From Ancylomarina sp. 16SWW S1-10-2 (GTDB lineage Bacteria; Bacteroidota; Bacteroidia; Bacteroidales; Marinifilaceae), in assembly GCF_009669305.1 (NCBI RefSeq), contig NZ_SADB01000003.1, positions 62,001-126,000 on the forward strand: a DNA stretch of 64,000 nucleotides. The letters are read 5' to 3'. Both the position numbers and the translations under genes were made by a program. The notes under the pieces were generated by a model. That model did no database searches, had not been told where the DNA came from, and was given only the letters and a program-made list of their open reading frames with translations. Each line of letters begins with the position of its first letter. Positions within the stretch are counted from its first letter, which is position 1. Positions 1 to 10,433 of the stretch are shown here, piece after piece.

Positions 1-2
1 AT

Positions 3-2366
3 TATCAGGGGAAAGCTTGGTATCGCAAGCAGTTTGAGATCCAAAATAAAGAAGTTGATGGGAGAACCTATCTCTATTTTGAAGCCGTTATGGGCAAGTG
101 CAAGATTTGGGTGAATGGAAACTTGTTAGCGGAACATTTTGGTGGTTATTTACCCGTAGCAATTGATATTACCGATGTTACAAACCCAAAAGGGAAAAGG
201 AATATTGTAGCTGTTATGGCAGACAATAGCGATGACAAGACCTATTTGCCAGGTAAGAATCAAAGCGGACTAGATTTTGCTTATTTCGGTGGTATTTACC
301 GAGATACTTATTTAATACAAACTTCTTCGGTGCATTTTACTTTGCCAGAATTGAGTAAAACAGTGGCCGGAGCAGGCGTTTTTGTGGCTACTCTAGATGT
401 GAATGGGAATGATGCTAAAATGGAAATGAGAACCGAGCTTACCAACGAAAGTAAAAAATCGGTTAATGCCACAGTAAAGATTGTTCTGGAGAATGAGGAT
501 TTTCAACCTGTAAAGGAAGTGTTGCAAAAGGTAAAATTGAAGGCTGGAGCTAAGCGACAGCTATCAAGCAAGTTGTCAGTAAGTAATGTACACCTATGGC
601 ATCCTGATGATCCGTATTTGCACTTTGTTCGTACCGAAATCATTATAAATGGAAAAATAGTTGACCAGATGCGCACTCGAGTTGGAATTCGTTTGTTCGA
701 AATGAGAGGTGCCGATGGTTTATTTATTAATAAGAAGTTCTACGACCAAAAGCTGATTGGAGCTAATCGTCATCAGGACTATAGTTATATTGGAAATGCT
801 TTACCAAATTCAGGTCAATGGCGAGATGTGAAATTACTTCGTGAGGGTGGTTGTCGAATTATTCGAGTAGGACATTATCCACAAGATCCCGCTTTTTATG
901 ATGCTTGTGATGAATTAGGAATGTTGACAACGACAGCTAATCCGGGTTGGCACTTTTTTAATTTTAAGAATCCAATTTTTGAAGAACGATTGTATAATGA
1001 TACGCGAGAGTTGGTTCGAAGAGATCGAAATGTAGCTTCCATATTGATGTGGGAAACGGCCTTGAATGAAACTCCAAAGCAACCAGATCATGCCATGCAT
1101 AACATGCATTTAATTGCACATGAAGAATATCCTTTCCCTGGAATGTTTACTGTTACAGATCATCAAGAAGCAAAAAAAGGTGGTTTAGATATGTATTATC
1201 ATGGCGATGATAAAAATGTGAATTCATTTAATCGTGAGTATGGCGATGGCTGGGAAGTTGATAATTGGCAATCTCAAAATTCAATGAGTCGTGTGAAAAT
1301 GGAATGGGGAGAAAAAGCTATGCTAACCCAAGCATTACGACAAGCAAAAGAATTGAACGATAGATATCCAACACCTAAAGTTCGTATTGGAGGTGCCAAG
1401 TGGGCAGGAATCGATCACCAAAGAGGCTATCATCCAGATCCATTTTGGGGCGGATTATTGAATGGAGTTCGTTTGCCTAAATATGCTTACTACGTGTATA
1501 AAAGTCAGTATGATGCCGATTATAAGGTGAGAGGAATTGAAACTGGGCCAATGCTATTTAATGCAAATGAACTAACTCAAACTTCGCCTAAAGATGTTGT
1601 GATTTTTAGCAATTGTGATGAAATACGCTTGTATTGGTTAGGAGAATTGGTTGTAACACAAAAGCCTTCAAACGACAAGGCTTACGCAGATATGCCACAT
1701 CCTCCTTTTATTTTCGAAAAAATATTTGATTTTGAGGTAATAAAAAGCGCTTGGCGAAGAAAAACCAAAGATGTGGAAATGATTGCTGAAGGTTTAATCG
1801 ATGGTAAAGTTGTGATCAGAGATGTGAAAAATTACCCAGAACAATCAGCTGGTTTAAAGTTGAGTGTTGCAGATGAAGGAATGAATTTAACTGCCGATGG
1901 TTCTGATATTATTCCTGTTCGTGCTACCATTGTCGATCCTGATGGAATGAAAAAGGTGTTGGCTTCGGAATATGTATATTTTGAAGTTGATGGTCCTGCC
2001 GAAATTATAGGAGGGAAGTTTAATATGGGAAATCCAGTGAAAACGGAAATGGGAATTGCTACTGTTCTAGTGCGCGCTTCAACAAAACCGGGAGTTATAA
2101 AACTAAGAGCTTTTTCGAATGGATTAAAATCAGATTCCATAACTATTGAGTCTAAACCTTCAAGCTTAAAAAAACTCTTTAATGAGGATTATTTAAAAGC
2201 ATCGATAAAACCAAGTTCAGATCAAACTGTAATCATTCAAAAAGATAGAGGAGATATGCCTATGGATGTAGTTGAACTTCAGAAAGAAATTAAACAGCTT
2301 CGATTAGAAAAAGTGGGTAAAGAACAGGAGATTATGGAGCTTCGAAGTCAGTTAAAAGGGAAATAA
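3..2366 (+). CDS. GH2 beta-galactosidase-like enzyme, 5' end cut by window
   Basis: The reading frame is open from base 3 and already shows the GH2 sugar-binding domain (AWYRKQFE, then KCKIWVNG), so the true start lies outside the window; about 85 N-terminal residues are missing by comparison with the related gene at 21667. A jelly-roll domain, an immunoglobulin-like domain and a TIM barrel follow. The candidate acid/base Glu is in WETALNE (codon at 1068) and the candidate nucleophile is in REYGDGW (codon near 1236). GH2 enzymes of this type remove terminal beta-linked galactose in the periplasm or at the surface. The last 35 residues (VVELQKEIKQLRLEKV and following) look like a coiled coil, unusual for GH2. 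Substrate specificity cannot be read from sequence; beta-galactosidase is inferred from the locus. Confidence 0.85.
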   Translation, partial: YQGKAWYRKQFEIQNKEVDGRTYLYFEAVMGKCKIWVNGNLLAEHFGGYLPVAIDITDVTNPKGKRNIVAVMADNSDDKTYLPGKNQSGLDFAYFGGIYRDTYLIQTSSVHFTLPELSKTVAGAGVFVATLDVNGNDAKMEMRTELTNESKKSVNATVKIVLENEDFQPVKEVLQKVKLKAGAKRQLSSKLSVSNVHLWHPDDPYLHFVRTEIIINGKIVDQMRTRVGIRLFEMRGADGLFINKKFYDQKLIGANRHQDYSYIGNALPNSGQWRDVKLLREGGCRIIRVGHYPQDPAFYDACDELGMLTTTANPGWHFFNFKNPIFEERLYNDTRELVRRDRNVASILMWETALNETPKQPDHAMHNMHLIAHEEYPFPGMFTVTDHQEAKKGGLDMYYHGDDKNVNSFNREYGDGWEVDNWQSQNSMSRVKMEWGEKAMLTQALRQAKELNDRYPTPKVRIGGAKWAGIDHQRGYHPDPFWGGLLNGVRLPKYAYYVYKSQYDADYKVRGIETGPMLFNANELTQTSPKDVVIFSNCDEIRLYWLGELVVTQKPSNDKAYADMPHPPFIFEKIFDFEVIKSAWRRKTKDVEMIAEGLIDGKVVIRDVKNYPEQSAGLKLSVADEGMNLTADGSDIIPVRATIVDPDGMKKVLASEYVYFEVDGPAEIIGGKFNMGNPVKTEMGIATVLVRASTKPGVIKLRAFSNGLKSDSITIESKPSSLKKLFNEDYLKASIKPSSDQTVIIQKDRGDMPMDVVELQKEIKQLRLEKVGKEQEIMELRSQLKGK

Positions 2367-2417
2367 TAATCTTTAAATGGTTTTGTATTAATACTTGAGA
2401 TATAAAAAAACACACAG

Positions 2418-3875
2418 ATGAGTAATAGAAGAGACTTTATAAAAAAAGCAGGAATAGGGGTTGCCCTGGCAGGTATCTCAGGCAGTTCTATGGCACAGCT
2501 TGCCGGATCGGCACTAAATCAAGAATCGACTACTGATTTTGACCTAATTAATGGCACAGAGAAAGTTGTGCTTAAAGTAACAAAACCTTTATTCTGTCCT
2601 TATTATAGTTTATCTACTCCTGAAGAAAAAGGTGGTGGAGCCCACTATTACAGAAATGATGCATTCGATCATAATCCATTTACGGTTCCAGCCAGTGGAA
2701 TGTCGGGTTCTCCAATAATTATCGATGCAAGAGGAAAGTTTGTTGGTTTTATGACAACTTACGCATATGAAAATTCAATTTTTAGCTTTGATGGAGTCGA
2801 GACTTTAACGATAACTGTTCCACAAGGACAAGAGTTGTTTATTGATGAGAATGGTATCGGTGATGAAGCATGGAAAGCTTACAATTCTGAAATGATGCGC
2901 AGGTTGGATATCAAGCCATTTACAGATCATCCTGAGTTTTGGTCTGATGTTGAGTATTGTACATGGGTAGAGCAAAAGTTTTTATCGAAAGAGAGACAGG
3001 GGCATTTTAATCTTTTAACTCACAATTTTATTGCTAGCTATTTAGATAAGATTATTGAATATGGATATCCAAAAGGAAAAATGACATTGGATCATGGTTG
3101 GGGTACTTTTCCTGATGGAACAATCGATTCAGGTTTTGGTTCGTGGATACCAGATCCTAAAAAGTTTCCTAATTTTAGGAAAACAATGGATATGATTAAT
3201 GAAAAAGGGTTTACTCCAGGTCTTTGGATTGGTTTTCCTAAAATTCATGTTGCGAGTAATATGGCGAAAAGAAATCCTAATATGCTTGGAAGTTGGAAGG
3301 CTGGTAGCAAATCGAATAAATCGGATGATATTCGTTGGCTGAACCCAAAAGCAGACATTTTTGAATATGCGTCGGAAACAATTGATCGTTTCTATAAAAT
3401 GGGCGTCATGAAATTCAAAATTGATATGTCATACAATACCAAATCAGACATGCTTCATATTCATAAAGAATTATACAAAGCGGCTAAGTGTATTGATAAA
3501 AACATTGAAATGGAATTTCATGTTCCTGATATTTTCTTCACAAAATTTTGTGATGTAATCAGAACAAATGATGTGTGGTTGAATGATAAGTATGATTGGC
3601 CCGCTCGTGTTAAAACTCATTATGCTGTGAGCTTAAAATCATCACCTGGTCGTGGAATCAATTTAGATCATATTGGTGGTAACGATATAGGTGCAATTAC
3701 AGAAAAAAAGTACCTTCAACATTTAGAAATGTATAAATCTAAGACAGGTTATCCTTGTGTTTCCCTTTTGCCACATCATCTTAGTCAGAAATGTGTTGAT
3801 GAGACAGGAGATTATCTATGGGCTTATGAAAGGGGAGATAAAAAAATAATTTCTGATTTTTACAATAAAAAGTAG
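2418..3875 (+). CDS. Tat-exported TIM-barrel glycosidase, GH31/GH36-like
   Basis: The 485-residue protein begins with a twin-arginine signal (NRRDFIKKAGIG) ending near residue 30, so it is probably exported folded. Residues about 160-420 carry a clan-D/GH31-like barrel: PEFWSDVEYCTWVEQ, then MTLDHGWGTFPDG, then a GFTPGLWIG strand, then FKIDMSYN, where the Asp is the likely nucleophile by analogy with KxD motifs of GH31/GH36. It lacks the large N-terminal beta-sandwich of typical GH31 and GH36 enzymes. It lies 51 bp after a GH2 gene and 21 bp before another, so it is probably co-transcribed. An alpha-galactosidase role is inferred from this and the locus; I do not recognise a precise family. 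Confidence 0.6.
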   Translation: MSNRRDFIKKAGIGVALAGISGSSMAQLAGSALNQESTTDFDLINGTEKVVLKVTKPLFCPYYSLSTPEEKGGGAHYYRNDAFDHNPFTVPASGMSGSPIIIDARGKFVGFMTTYAYENSIFSFDGVETLTITVPQGQELFIDENGIGDEAWKAYNSEMMRRLDIKPFTDHPEFWSDVEYCTWVEQKFLSKERQGHFNLLTHNFIASYLDKIIEYGYPKGKMTLDHGWGTFPDGTIDSGFGSWIPDPKKFPNFRKTMDMINEKGFTPGLWIGFPKIHVASNMAKRNPNMLGSWKAGSKSNKSDDIRWLNPKADIFEYASETIDRFYKMGVMKFKIDMSYNTKSDMLHIHKELYKAAKCIDKNIEMEFHVPDIFFTKFCDVIRTNDVWLNDKYDWPARVKTHYAVSLKSSPGRGINLDHIGGNDIGAITEKKYLQHLEMYKSKTGYPCVSLLPHHLSQKCVDETGDYLWAYERGDKKIISDFYNKK

Positions 3876-3896
3876 TATTCCGTAAAGAGATATCAC

Positions 3897-6332
3897 ATGA
3901 AAAAATATTTAGTAGTAATAGCCTTAATCAGTTTATTTGCCAGTTGTTCGGTGGGTAAAGAAGAACAGGAAAGACAGATTGAAGAAGTAAAAACAGGATG
4001 GAAATTCACCAAAGGAGAAGTTGAGAATGGAGAAGCTGTTAATTTTGATGACAGCAAATGGGAAACCGTTAGAGTGCCTCACGACTGGGCAATTTATGGT
4101 CCTTTCGATTCGAAAAACGATGCTCAAAGTAAGAAGGTAGTAGCTGATGGTGAAAAAAAGCGAAAGTTACGATTGGGAAGAACTGCTGGACTACCTTATA
4201 TGGGAATTGGTTGGTATCGAAAATCGTTTGAAGTAGTAGAGAATAATGCGGATAAAAAGCTAAATGTGGAATTTGATGGCGCTATGAGTCATGCAAAAGT
4301 CTATTTAAATGGCAATTTTGTTGGTGAATGGCCTTATGGTTACACTTCATTTTCTTTCGATATTTCTAAATTTTCAAAAGTTGGAGAAAATGTACTTGCT
4401 GTAAGATTGGAAAATAAACCTCAAAGTTCACGTTGGTATCCTGGGGCAGGTTTGTATCGTAATGTTCGCTTGGTTTATACTAATAAAGCACACGTTAAGC
4501 ATTGGGGAACCAATATTACAACACCTCAGGTTTCTGAAAAAATGGCCGAGGTTAAAATAAAAACAACTGTTGTTGGAAGCGATAAGTGTACTTTGTTAAC
4601 CGAAATATACGATTCCAATAAATTGTTGGTTGCTACTAAAGAATCAGAATCGATTTCAGGTGATGAGAAAGAACTTGAGCAGAGCTTGCAAGTTAAGAAT
4701 CCACAGTTTTGGTCAATAGAAACTCCCGTTATTTATACTGTATTATCTAAAGTTATTCGTGAGGGAAAAATATTAGATGTTTATAAATCAAGCTTTGGCG
4801 TTAGAAGTTTTAAATTTACGAGTAATGATGGGTTGCATTTAAATGGGAAAAGGCTTCAAGTTCAGGGCGTTTGTATGCACCACGATTTAGGTCCTTTAGG
4901 AAGTGCTGTTAATATTTCTGCTTTGCACCGCCAGTTGGTTATTTTGAAAGGAATGGGTTGTAATGCCATTCGTACCTCTCATAATTCGCCAACTCCAGAG
5001 CTTTTAAGTCTGTGCGATACCATGGGCTTTTTAGTTATGGATGAAGCATTTGATGAATGGAAAAAAGGAAAGAATAAGAATGGATATACACATCTTTGGG
5101 ATGATTGGGCAGAGAAAGATTTAATGGCTTTAATTCATCGCGATAGAAATCATCCATCGGTATTTATGTGGAGTGTTGGTAACGAAATATTAGAACAATT
5201 TACTGATGATGGATGGAAAAGAGCGAAGTTCTTGGTGGATATTGCTCATCGTGAAGATAGTTCTCGACCTGTAACAATTGGAATGAATCGAGAAGCGCCA
5301 GCACTGAATAATTTCGCTGCACAGTTCGACTTAAAAGGTTGGAATTATCATACGCATTTATATCCTTGGTTAAAGGAGACACATCCAGATTGGAGTTTTA
5401 TTGCCAGTGAAACGCAATCAACAGTATCAAGTCGTGGCTATTTTGATTTAGATGATGTGCCTCGAAAACATTATGTGCGTGAGAATCTTCAATGTTCTGA
5501 TTATGCATTGGATTATTGCAATTGGTCGAATACGCCCGATGTTGGTTTTGCAATGCTCGATGATAATCCATTTGTTGCAGGTGAGTTTGTTTGGACCGGT
5601 TTCGATTATTTAGGAGAACCATCTCCATATAATTTACAATGGCCAACTAAAAATTCTTATTTTGGAATTGTCGATTTATGTGGATTTCCAAAAAGTGTTT
5701 ACTACTTGTATAAAGCACGTTGGTCAAAGGAAAATGTATTGCATATTTTACCACATTGGAATTGGGATCAGACTAAGGTGAAAACAGTTCCCGTACATGT
5801 GTTTACCAACTTTAATTCAGCAGAATTATTTGTGAATGGTAAAAGCTATGGTGTGAGAACTAAAAACCCGAAAGAGGTTTATGAACGATATCGCTTAGTT
5901 TGGGATGATGTAAAATATGAGCCAGGTGAAGTAAAGGTTGTTGCTTTTGATGAGAATGGAAAAACAGCCATGGAAAGTAGCATAAAAACTGCATCTGAGC
6001 CATATGCCTTGCAATTGGTGAGTAAGTATGCCAAGATAAAAGCTGATGGTGAAAGTCTCTCTTTCGTAGAAGTAAATGTTGTTGATAAAGACGGTAATTT
6101 TTGTCCAACAGCAAATCTATCTATTAAATTTTCAGTTGAAGGAGCAGGAACCTTTCATGCTGCAGGAAATGGTAATTCAACCGATATTACGCCATTCCAA
6201 AGTAATGTGAGGAATTGTTTTAATGGAAAGTGTTTGGTTATGCTTCAATCATCCGAAAAGGCAGGAACAATTTCCTTAACAGCTACTTCTGATAAATTGA
6301 AATCTGCAAATTTTGAAGTAACAACTCATTAA
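3897..6332 (+). CDS. GH2 beta-galactosidase-like lipoprotein
   Basis: This 811-residue protein opens with a lipoprotein signal (LISLFASC, Cys near residue 17). The GH2 domains follow in order: sugar-binding jelly roll with GIGWYRKSFE and KVYLNGNFVGEWPYG, immunoglobulin-like domain, TIM barrel from about residue 300, and a C-terminal DUF4982/Big-like region. The acid/base Glu is in FMWSVGNEI and the nucleophile candidate is in FIASETQS. The family hydrolyses terminal beta-galactosides (some members act on other beta-sugars). It sits 21 bp after the Tat-exported hydrolase and 30 bp before a sulfatase, suggesting stepwise desulfation and exo-cleavage at the outer membrane or in the periplasm. 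The start is supported by its good signal peptide. Confidence 0.88.
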   Translation: MKKYLVVIALISLFASCSVGKEEQERQIEEVKTGWKFTKGEVENGEAVNFDDSKWETVRVPHDWAIYGPFDSKNDAQSKKVVADGEKKRKLRLGRTAGLPYMGIGWYRKSFEVVENNADKKLNVEFDGAMSHAKVYLNGNFVGEWPYGYTSFSFDISKFSKVGENVLAVRLENKPQSSRWYPGAGLYRNVRLVYTNKAHVKHWGTNITTPQVSEKMAEVKIKTTVVGSDKCTLLTEIYDSNKLLVATKESESISGDEKELEQSLQVKNPQFWSIETPVIYTVLSKVIREGKILDVYKSSFGVRSFKFTSNDGLHLNGKRLQVQGVCMHHDLGPLGSAVNISALHRQLVILKGMGCNAIRTSHNSPTPELLSLCDTMGFLVMDEAFDEWKKGKNKNGYTHLWDDWAEKDLMALIHRDRNHPSVFMWSVGNEILEQFTDDGWKRAKFLVDIAHREDSSRPVTIGMNREAPALNNFAAQFDLKGWNYHTHLYPWLKETHPDWSFIASETQSTVSSRGYFDLDDVPRKHYVRENLQCSDYALDYCNWSNTPDVGFAMLDDNPFVAGEFVWTGFDYLGEPSPYNLQWPTKNSYFGIVDLCGFPKSVYYLYKARWSKENVLHILPHWNWDQTKVKTVPVHVFTNFNSAELFVNGKSYGVRTKNPKEVYERYRLVWDDVKYEPGEVKVVAFDENGKTAMESSIKTASEPYALQLVSKYAKIKADGESLSFVEVNVVDKDGNFCPTANLSIKFSVEGAGTFHAAGNGNSTDITPFQSNVRNCFNGKCLVMLQSSEKAGTISLTATSDKLKSANFEVTTH

Positions 6333-6362
6333 TTTATAGTTTCTAACTAAGAAAGTTGAGAA

Positions 6363-7916
6363 ATGAAAAAATATAAAAAGAAAGAAATGATTCTGAAAAG
6401 TAAAATAGGCAAATCACTATTTACCTTGTGTTTTTGCAGTATAATTTTTAGCCTTGTTTCTTGTAGCCAAAGCTCACAAGAGAAACCAAATATTGTATTT
6501 ATTTTGGCAGATGATTTGGGCTATGCTGATGTGGGGTTTAATGGTTCTAAGTACTACGAAACGCCAGCATTGGATAAGTTAGCAAAGGGAAGTCTGATAT
6601 TGGATCAATCATATATGTATCCAACATGCTCTCCTTCGCGAACAGCTATATTTACAGGTCAGCAATCATTTAGAACAGGCGTTTATACCGTTCCCGTTTT
6701 AGAAAAAGGTACAGATCAAGAAAATATATTTTCTCGTTGGACTGTAAGTAAAGAATTTCCAATTTATGCAGAACCTTTGGCTGAAGCCGGATATAAATCA
6801 ATACATCTTGGTAAATGGCATATTGTTGGTCCTTATCCTGAAGAGGAACTAAATAAGAGTTACCCTTTCAAGGAGAAACTGACTCAACCTAGCCCTGGAG
6901 ATTATTCTTGGGTGGCAAAACACAAGACGGACGAAATTAAGCAGTTTTATCCTGAAGGACGTGGCTTTCTGAAAAATGTAGGTGGTACTTTCCGTGGCGA
7001 TCCTGCCTTTGAAGAAGGTGGCTACAAAAGCGAAACAGGTGGTTACCTAGCTCCGTTTAGTAATCCTTTTATTGAACCTAAACCTGATGATGAATGGCTT
7101 ACAGATAGACTAACTTCTGATGCTATAGAGTTTATGGATCAACATAAAAAAGGGCCGTTTTTTGTCAACCTAGATTTTTATGCGGTGCATCGTCCAATAA
7201 AGCATCGTAATCCAGAATTATACGAAAAATACATCAATAAAGAAGGAGATACGATTACTGGGCAAGGTGTTGGTAAATATAAAGAGATCATGGCTGGATA
7301 TGCCACAATGGTAGAGTCGCTTGATCAAAATGTGCAACGTATTGTCGATTATCTAGATAAAAATGACTTGCGAAAAAACACCATCATCATCTTTTCTTCG
7401 GATAATGGTTATAATGGCCGACAAAGTAGTAATAACTTAATGCGAGGGTCAAAAGGATATATTTACGAAGGAGGAATTCGAGTTCCAAGTTTAATTAGCT
7501 GGCCAGGTAAAGTCCGTGCAAGAAGAACATCGGAACCAGTTACTTTATTAGATTATTTTCCAACCTTTCTAAAATTGGCAGGAATAAATGATTATAAAGG
7601 TACATTGGATGGAAATTCTTTGACAGATCTATTCGAAAATGATTCTGATTTATTCGCAGAGCGACCTTTGTTTTGGCAATTGTCTAGTGTGTTTAAACAC
7701 GGAACTTGTTCTGTTATGCGAAAAAAACAATACAAGCTTATTCAATTTTTAGCGACTGGCGAATTGGAATTGTACGATTTGCAGAAGGATCCAAAGGAGT
7801 CACATAATTTGTCTTCAGAAAACCCAAATTTAGCTAATGAGATGTTAAGTGAATTAGTCGCTTGGCGTAAGGCAAATCATGTTCCACTTCCTCCAAATTC
7901 TGTTGTTTCAAATTAG
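6363..7916 (+). CDS. S1 family sulfatase (lipoprotein)
   Basis: The 517-residue protein has a signal with a lipobox-like FSLVSC and then the alkaline-phosphatase-fold sulfatase domain. Visible S1 hallmarks are the metal-binding ADDLGYADVG, the active-site CSPSRTAIFTG, in which the Cys is converted to formylglycine, the GKWH lysine/histidine motif and the SSDNGYNG metal motif. S1 enzymes hydrolyse sulfate esters from sugars. The Cys-type site needs an anaerobic sulfatase-maturating enzyme, which is not in this window. The gene is 30 bp after a GH2 and 24 bp before the next GH2. An in-frame ATG at 6387 is an alternative start. The sulfate position removed is unknown. Confidence 0.93.
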   Translation: MKKYKKKEMILKSKIGKSLFTLCFCSIIFSLVSCSQSSQEKPNIVFILADDLGYADVGFNGSKYYETPALDKLAKGSLILDQSYMYPTCSPSRTAIFTGQQSFRTGVYTVPVLEKGTDQENIFSRWTVSKEFPIYAEPLAEAGYKSIHLGKWHIVGPYPEEELNKSYPFKEKLTQPSPGDYSWVAKHKTDEIKQFYPEGRGFLKNVGGTFRGDPAFEEGGYKSETGGYLAPFSNPFIEPKPDDEWLTDRLTSDAIEFMDQHKKGPFFVNLDFYAVHRPIKHRNPELYEKYINKEGDTITGQGVGKYKEIMAGYATMVESLDQNVQRIVDYLDKNDLRKNTIIIFSSDNGYNGRQSSNNLMRGSKGYIYEGGIRVPSLISWPGKVRARRTSEPVTLLDYFPTFLKLAGINDYKGTLDGNSLTDLFENDSDLFAERPLFWQLSSVFKHGTCSVMRKKQYKLIQFLATGELELYDLQKDPKESHNLSSENPNLANEMLSELVAWRKANHVPLPPNSVVSN

Positions 7917-7940
7917 AGTATCAAAAAAAAATAATTAACA

Positions 7941-10433
7941 ATGAAATATAATATTATAAATCGAAGCACTGTTTTGCTTGTACTGGTTTTTTGTGCCTTA
8001 AATTTATTTGCACAAATATCAGGAGGTGAACGTCATCCGTTTGGCTCACAGTCTGTCATTATTAATGATAACTGGTTTTATCTTGAGAAAGACAGCGAAC
8101 AAATTCCAACTGAGAGCGATAATGATTACGAGAAAATAGCACTACCTCATACTTGGAATGCACAAGATGTTTTAGAAACGAAAGATTATAGAAGAGCCGG
8201 TTCTTGGTATCGCAAATATTTAACTTTTTCAAAAGAGCAATTAGATCAACGCCAGTATTTAAAGTTTAATGCGGCTGGTCAGCAAGCCAAAGTATATCTT
8301 AATGGCGAAGAACTTATTCATCATATTGGTGGATATAGTGCTTTCATCTGCGAGCTAACGGGTAAACTAAAGCCAGGTAAAAACAAAATAGACGTTTGGG
8401 TTTCTAATGCAGATAGTCGAAATATTGCTCCACGAAGTGGCGATTTCAATTTCTATGGCGGATTGTACCGATCAGTAGAGCTAATTTCATCACCTAAGTT
8501 GACTATTTCTAAAAAATATTTTGCTAGTTCTGGTGTACGTGTTTGGAGTGAAAAAGTGAGTGCTGATTTAGCCGATTTGCACATTAGTGCAAGAGTTGAT
8601 AACGGAACGAATAAAAGAAGTAAGATTGAAATTATTGCTATCGTTCAGGATAAAATGGGGCATGTTGTATCCACAGGAAAATCAAGATCTAAAGTTAATC
8701 CTGGGACAACTGAACTCGTGAAAGTTGCAATGACTGATGTTGTAAATCCATCACTGTGGAGTCCTGAACATCCAGAGCTTTATCAGGTGAAAATTGAATT
8801 GCATTCTAAAGGTCAATTACTTGATGAGGTGGTCGTGAATCACGGATTTAGATGGTATGAATTTACTGCTGATAAAGGATTTTTCTTGAATGGGAAAGCA
8901 TACAAATTGAAAGGCTTAAATCGTCATCAGGACAATTATGGAGAAGGAAATGCTGTGAGTTTGGAGCATCATTTAAGGGATATTAAATTGATAAAAGAGT
9001 TGGGCGTTAATTGGTTGCGTTTGGCTCATTATCAGCAAGATGATTATGTTCTTCAACTGTGCGATAAAATGGGAATATTGGTTTGGGAGGAAATTCCATA
9101 TGTAAATAAGACATCTTTCGAACCTGAGTTTGAACAAAACCTTCAGTCTATGATGAAAGATTTAATCAATCAGCATTTTAACCATTCTTGCATCATTTTG
9201 TGGGGAATGGGCAATGAAGTTTGGATGGGTGATAGAGGAGATGGTAAAGCCAATATTTATGATATTGTAAAGAATTTAAATGATTTAGTACACAGCGAAG
9301 ATCCTGTTCGGAAAACCGTTTTTGTAAATGGAGACAATAACAGACCAATCGATTTTAAAGTATATGAAATTCCTGATGTTTTTGGATACAATTTGTATAG
9401 GGGATGGTATGGAACGCATTACAATACGTTTACCGAAAGGGTGAACGAATTGCATGCAATGATGCCAAATAAACCGCTAATAATCTCTGAATTTGGTGCA
9501 GGATCTGATGTTCGGGTACATACAGAGAATCCACTTCGACAAGATTTTAGTATTGAGTATCAGAATAACTTTTTGGAATCGCATTTGAATCAAATTGATA
9601 AAATAGATTGGTTGTGTGGTGTTAATTGGTGGTCGTTTGCCGATTTTGGTGCTGCTCATCGTGGAGATACAAAACCTCATATTAACCAAAAAGGATTAGT
9701 AACCTTTGACAGACACAAGAAGGATATCTTTTATCTTTTAAAATCGAAATGGAGTAAAGAGCCAGTTCTTTATTTAGAAACTCCCACTTGGGAAGAACGA
9801 GGTGGCGATGCCAATAAGGTTTATCGTGTTTTCACCAATATGAATGAGGTGGAATTGTTTCACAATGGGAAATCATTGGGAAAACAAACAAATGGTTTTA
9901 AGTGGAATGTGGTTTTAACAAAAGGGATTAATAAGCTAAAAGCAATTGGAGTAAATAGCGATTTGGTGAAAGAACACGGATTCGAACTTTTCTATGATAA
10001 TACCGTTTCGGAGTATACAGTAAAAGCAAGCGGTGAGTCTGTAGAGAATCCTGCTTCTTTCCTTATTGATAGAAATCCTGAAACTTTTTGGTGTGCTAAG
10101 GGCGATTGTTTTGTTGAATTGGATTTACAAAGAATTCGTTTAGTTAATGGACTGAAAATTCAGTTTTATAACCTAGCAAAAACATCCTATAAACTCAAAA
10201 TACAAGGTTCAGTTGATGGTGAAAACTGGAAGGAGTTATTTTCTGGAACAAGTAATAAAAATGCTCAAATTGAATCCTTTATTTTTTCAAAACAAGAGGA
10301 AATTAGATATCTAAAAGTTGAAGGTTCTGGAAACAATTTAAACGATGTGAACAATTACAGAGAAATTAGTCCCATCCTTAGTTTCGAAAAGCAAGAAAAG
10401 AATCTGTATGAAAAAGTTGGTGCAGGAGAGTAA
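7941..10433 (+). CDS. GH2 beta-galactosidase-like enzyme with C-terminal discoidin-type domain
   Basis: The 830-residue protein has a cleavable signal (LVFCALNLFAQ). GH2 domains follow, with GSWYRKYLTF and AKVYLNGEELIHHIGG in the sugar-binding domain, LKGLNRHQDNYGEGN at the start of the barrel, acid/base Glu in LWGMGNEVW and nucleophile Glu in ISEFGAGSD. After about residue 690 a F5/8-type-C (CBM32-like) domain is visible: ENPASFLIDRNPETFWCAKG, then SYKLKIQGSVDGENWKELF. Such domains usually bind galactosides and could anchor the enzyme on the polymer. It is the last gene of the tight 5' run; 170 bp separate it from the next sulfatase and no clear terminator is visible there. Confidence 0.88.
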   Translation: MKYNIINRSTVLLVLVFCALNLFAQISGGERHPFGSQSVIINDNWFYLEKDSEQIPTESDNDYEKIALPHTWNAQDVLETKDYRRAGSWYRKYLTFSKEQLDQRQYLKFNAAGQQAKVYLNGEELIHHIGGYSAFICELTGKLKPGKNKIDVWVSNADSRNIAPRSGDFNFYGGLYRSVELISSPKLTISKKYFASSGVRVWSEKVSADLADLHISARVDNGTNKRSKIEIIAIVQDKMGHVVSTGKSRSKVNPGTTELVKVAMTDVVNPSLWSPEHPELYQVKIELHSKGQLLDEVVVNHGFRWYEFTADKGFFLNGKAYKLKGLNRHQDNYGEGNAVSLEHHLRDIKLIKELGVNWLRLAHYQQDDYVLQLCDKMGILVWEEIPYVNKTSFEPEFEQNLQSMMKDLINQHFNHSCIILWGMGNEVWMGDRGDGKANIYDIVKNLNDLVHSEDPVRKTVFVNGDNNRPIDFKVYEIPDVFGYNLYRGWYGTHYNTFTERVNELHAMMPNKPLIISEFGAGSDVRVHTENPLRQDFSIEYQNNFLESHLNQIDKIDWLCGVNWWSFADFGAAHRGDTKPHINQKGLVTFDRHKKDIFYLLKSKWSKEPVLYLETPTWEERGGDANKVYRVFTNMNEVELFHNGKSLGKQTNGFKWNVVLTKGINKLKAIGVNSDLVKEHGFELFYDNTVSEYTVKASGESVENPASFLIDRNPETFWCAKGDCFVELDLQRIRLVNGLKIQFYNLAKTSYKLKIQGSVDGENWKELFSGTSNKNAQIESFIFSKQEEIRYLKVEGSGNNLNDVNNYREISPILSFEKQEKNLYEKVGAGE

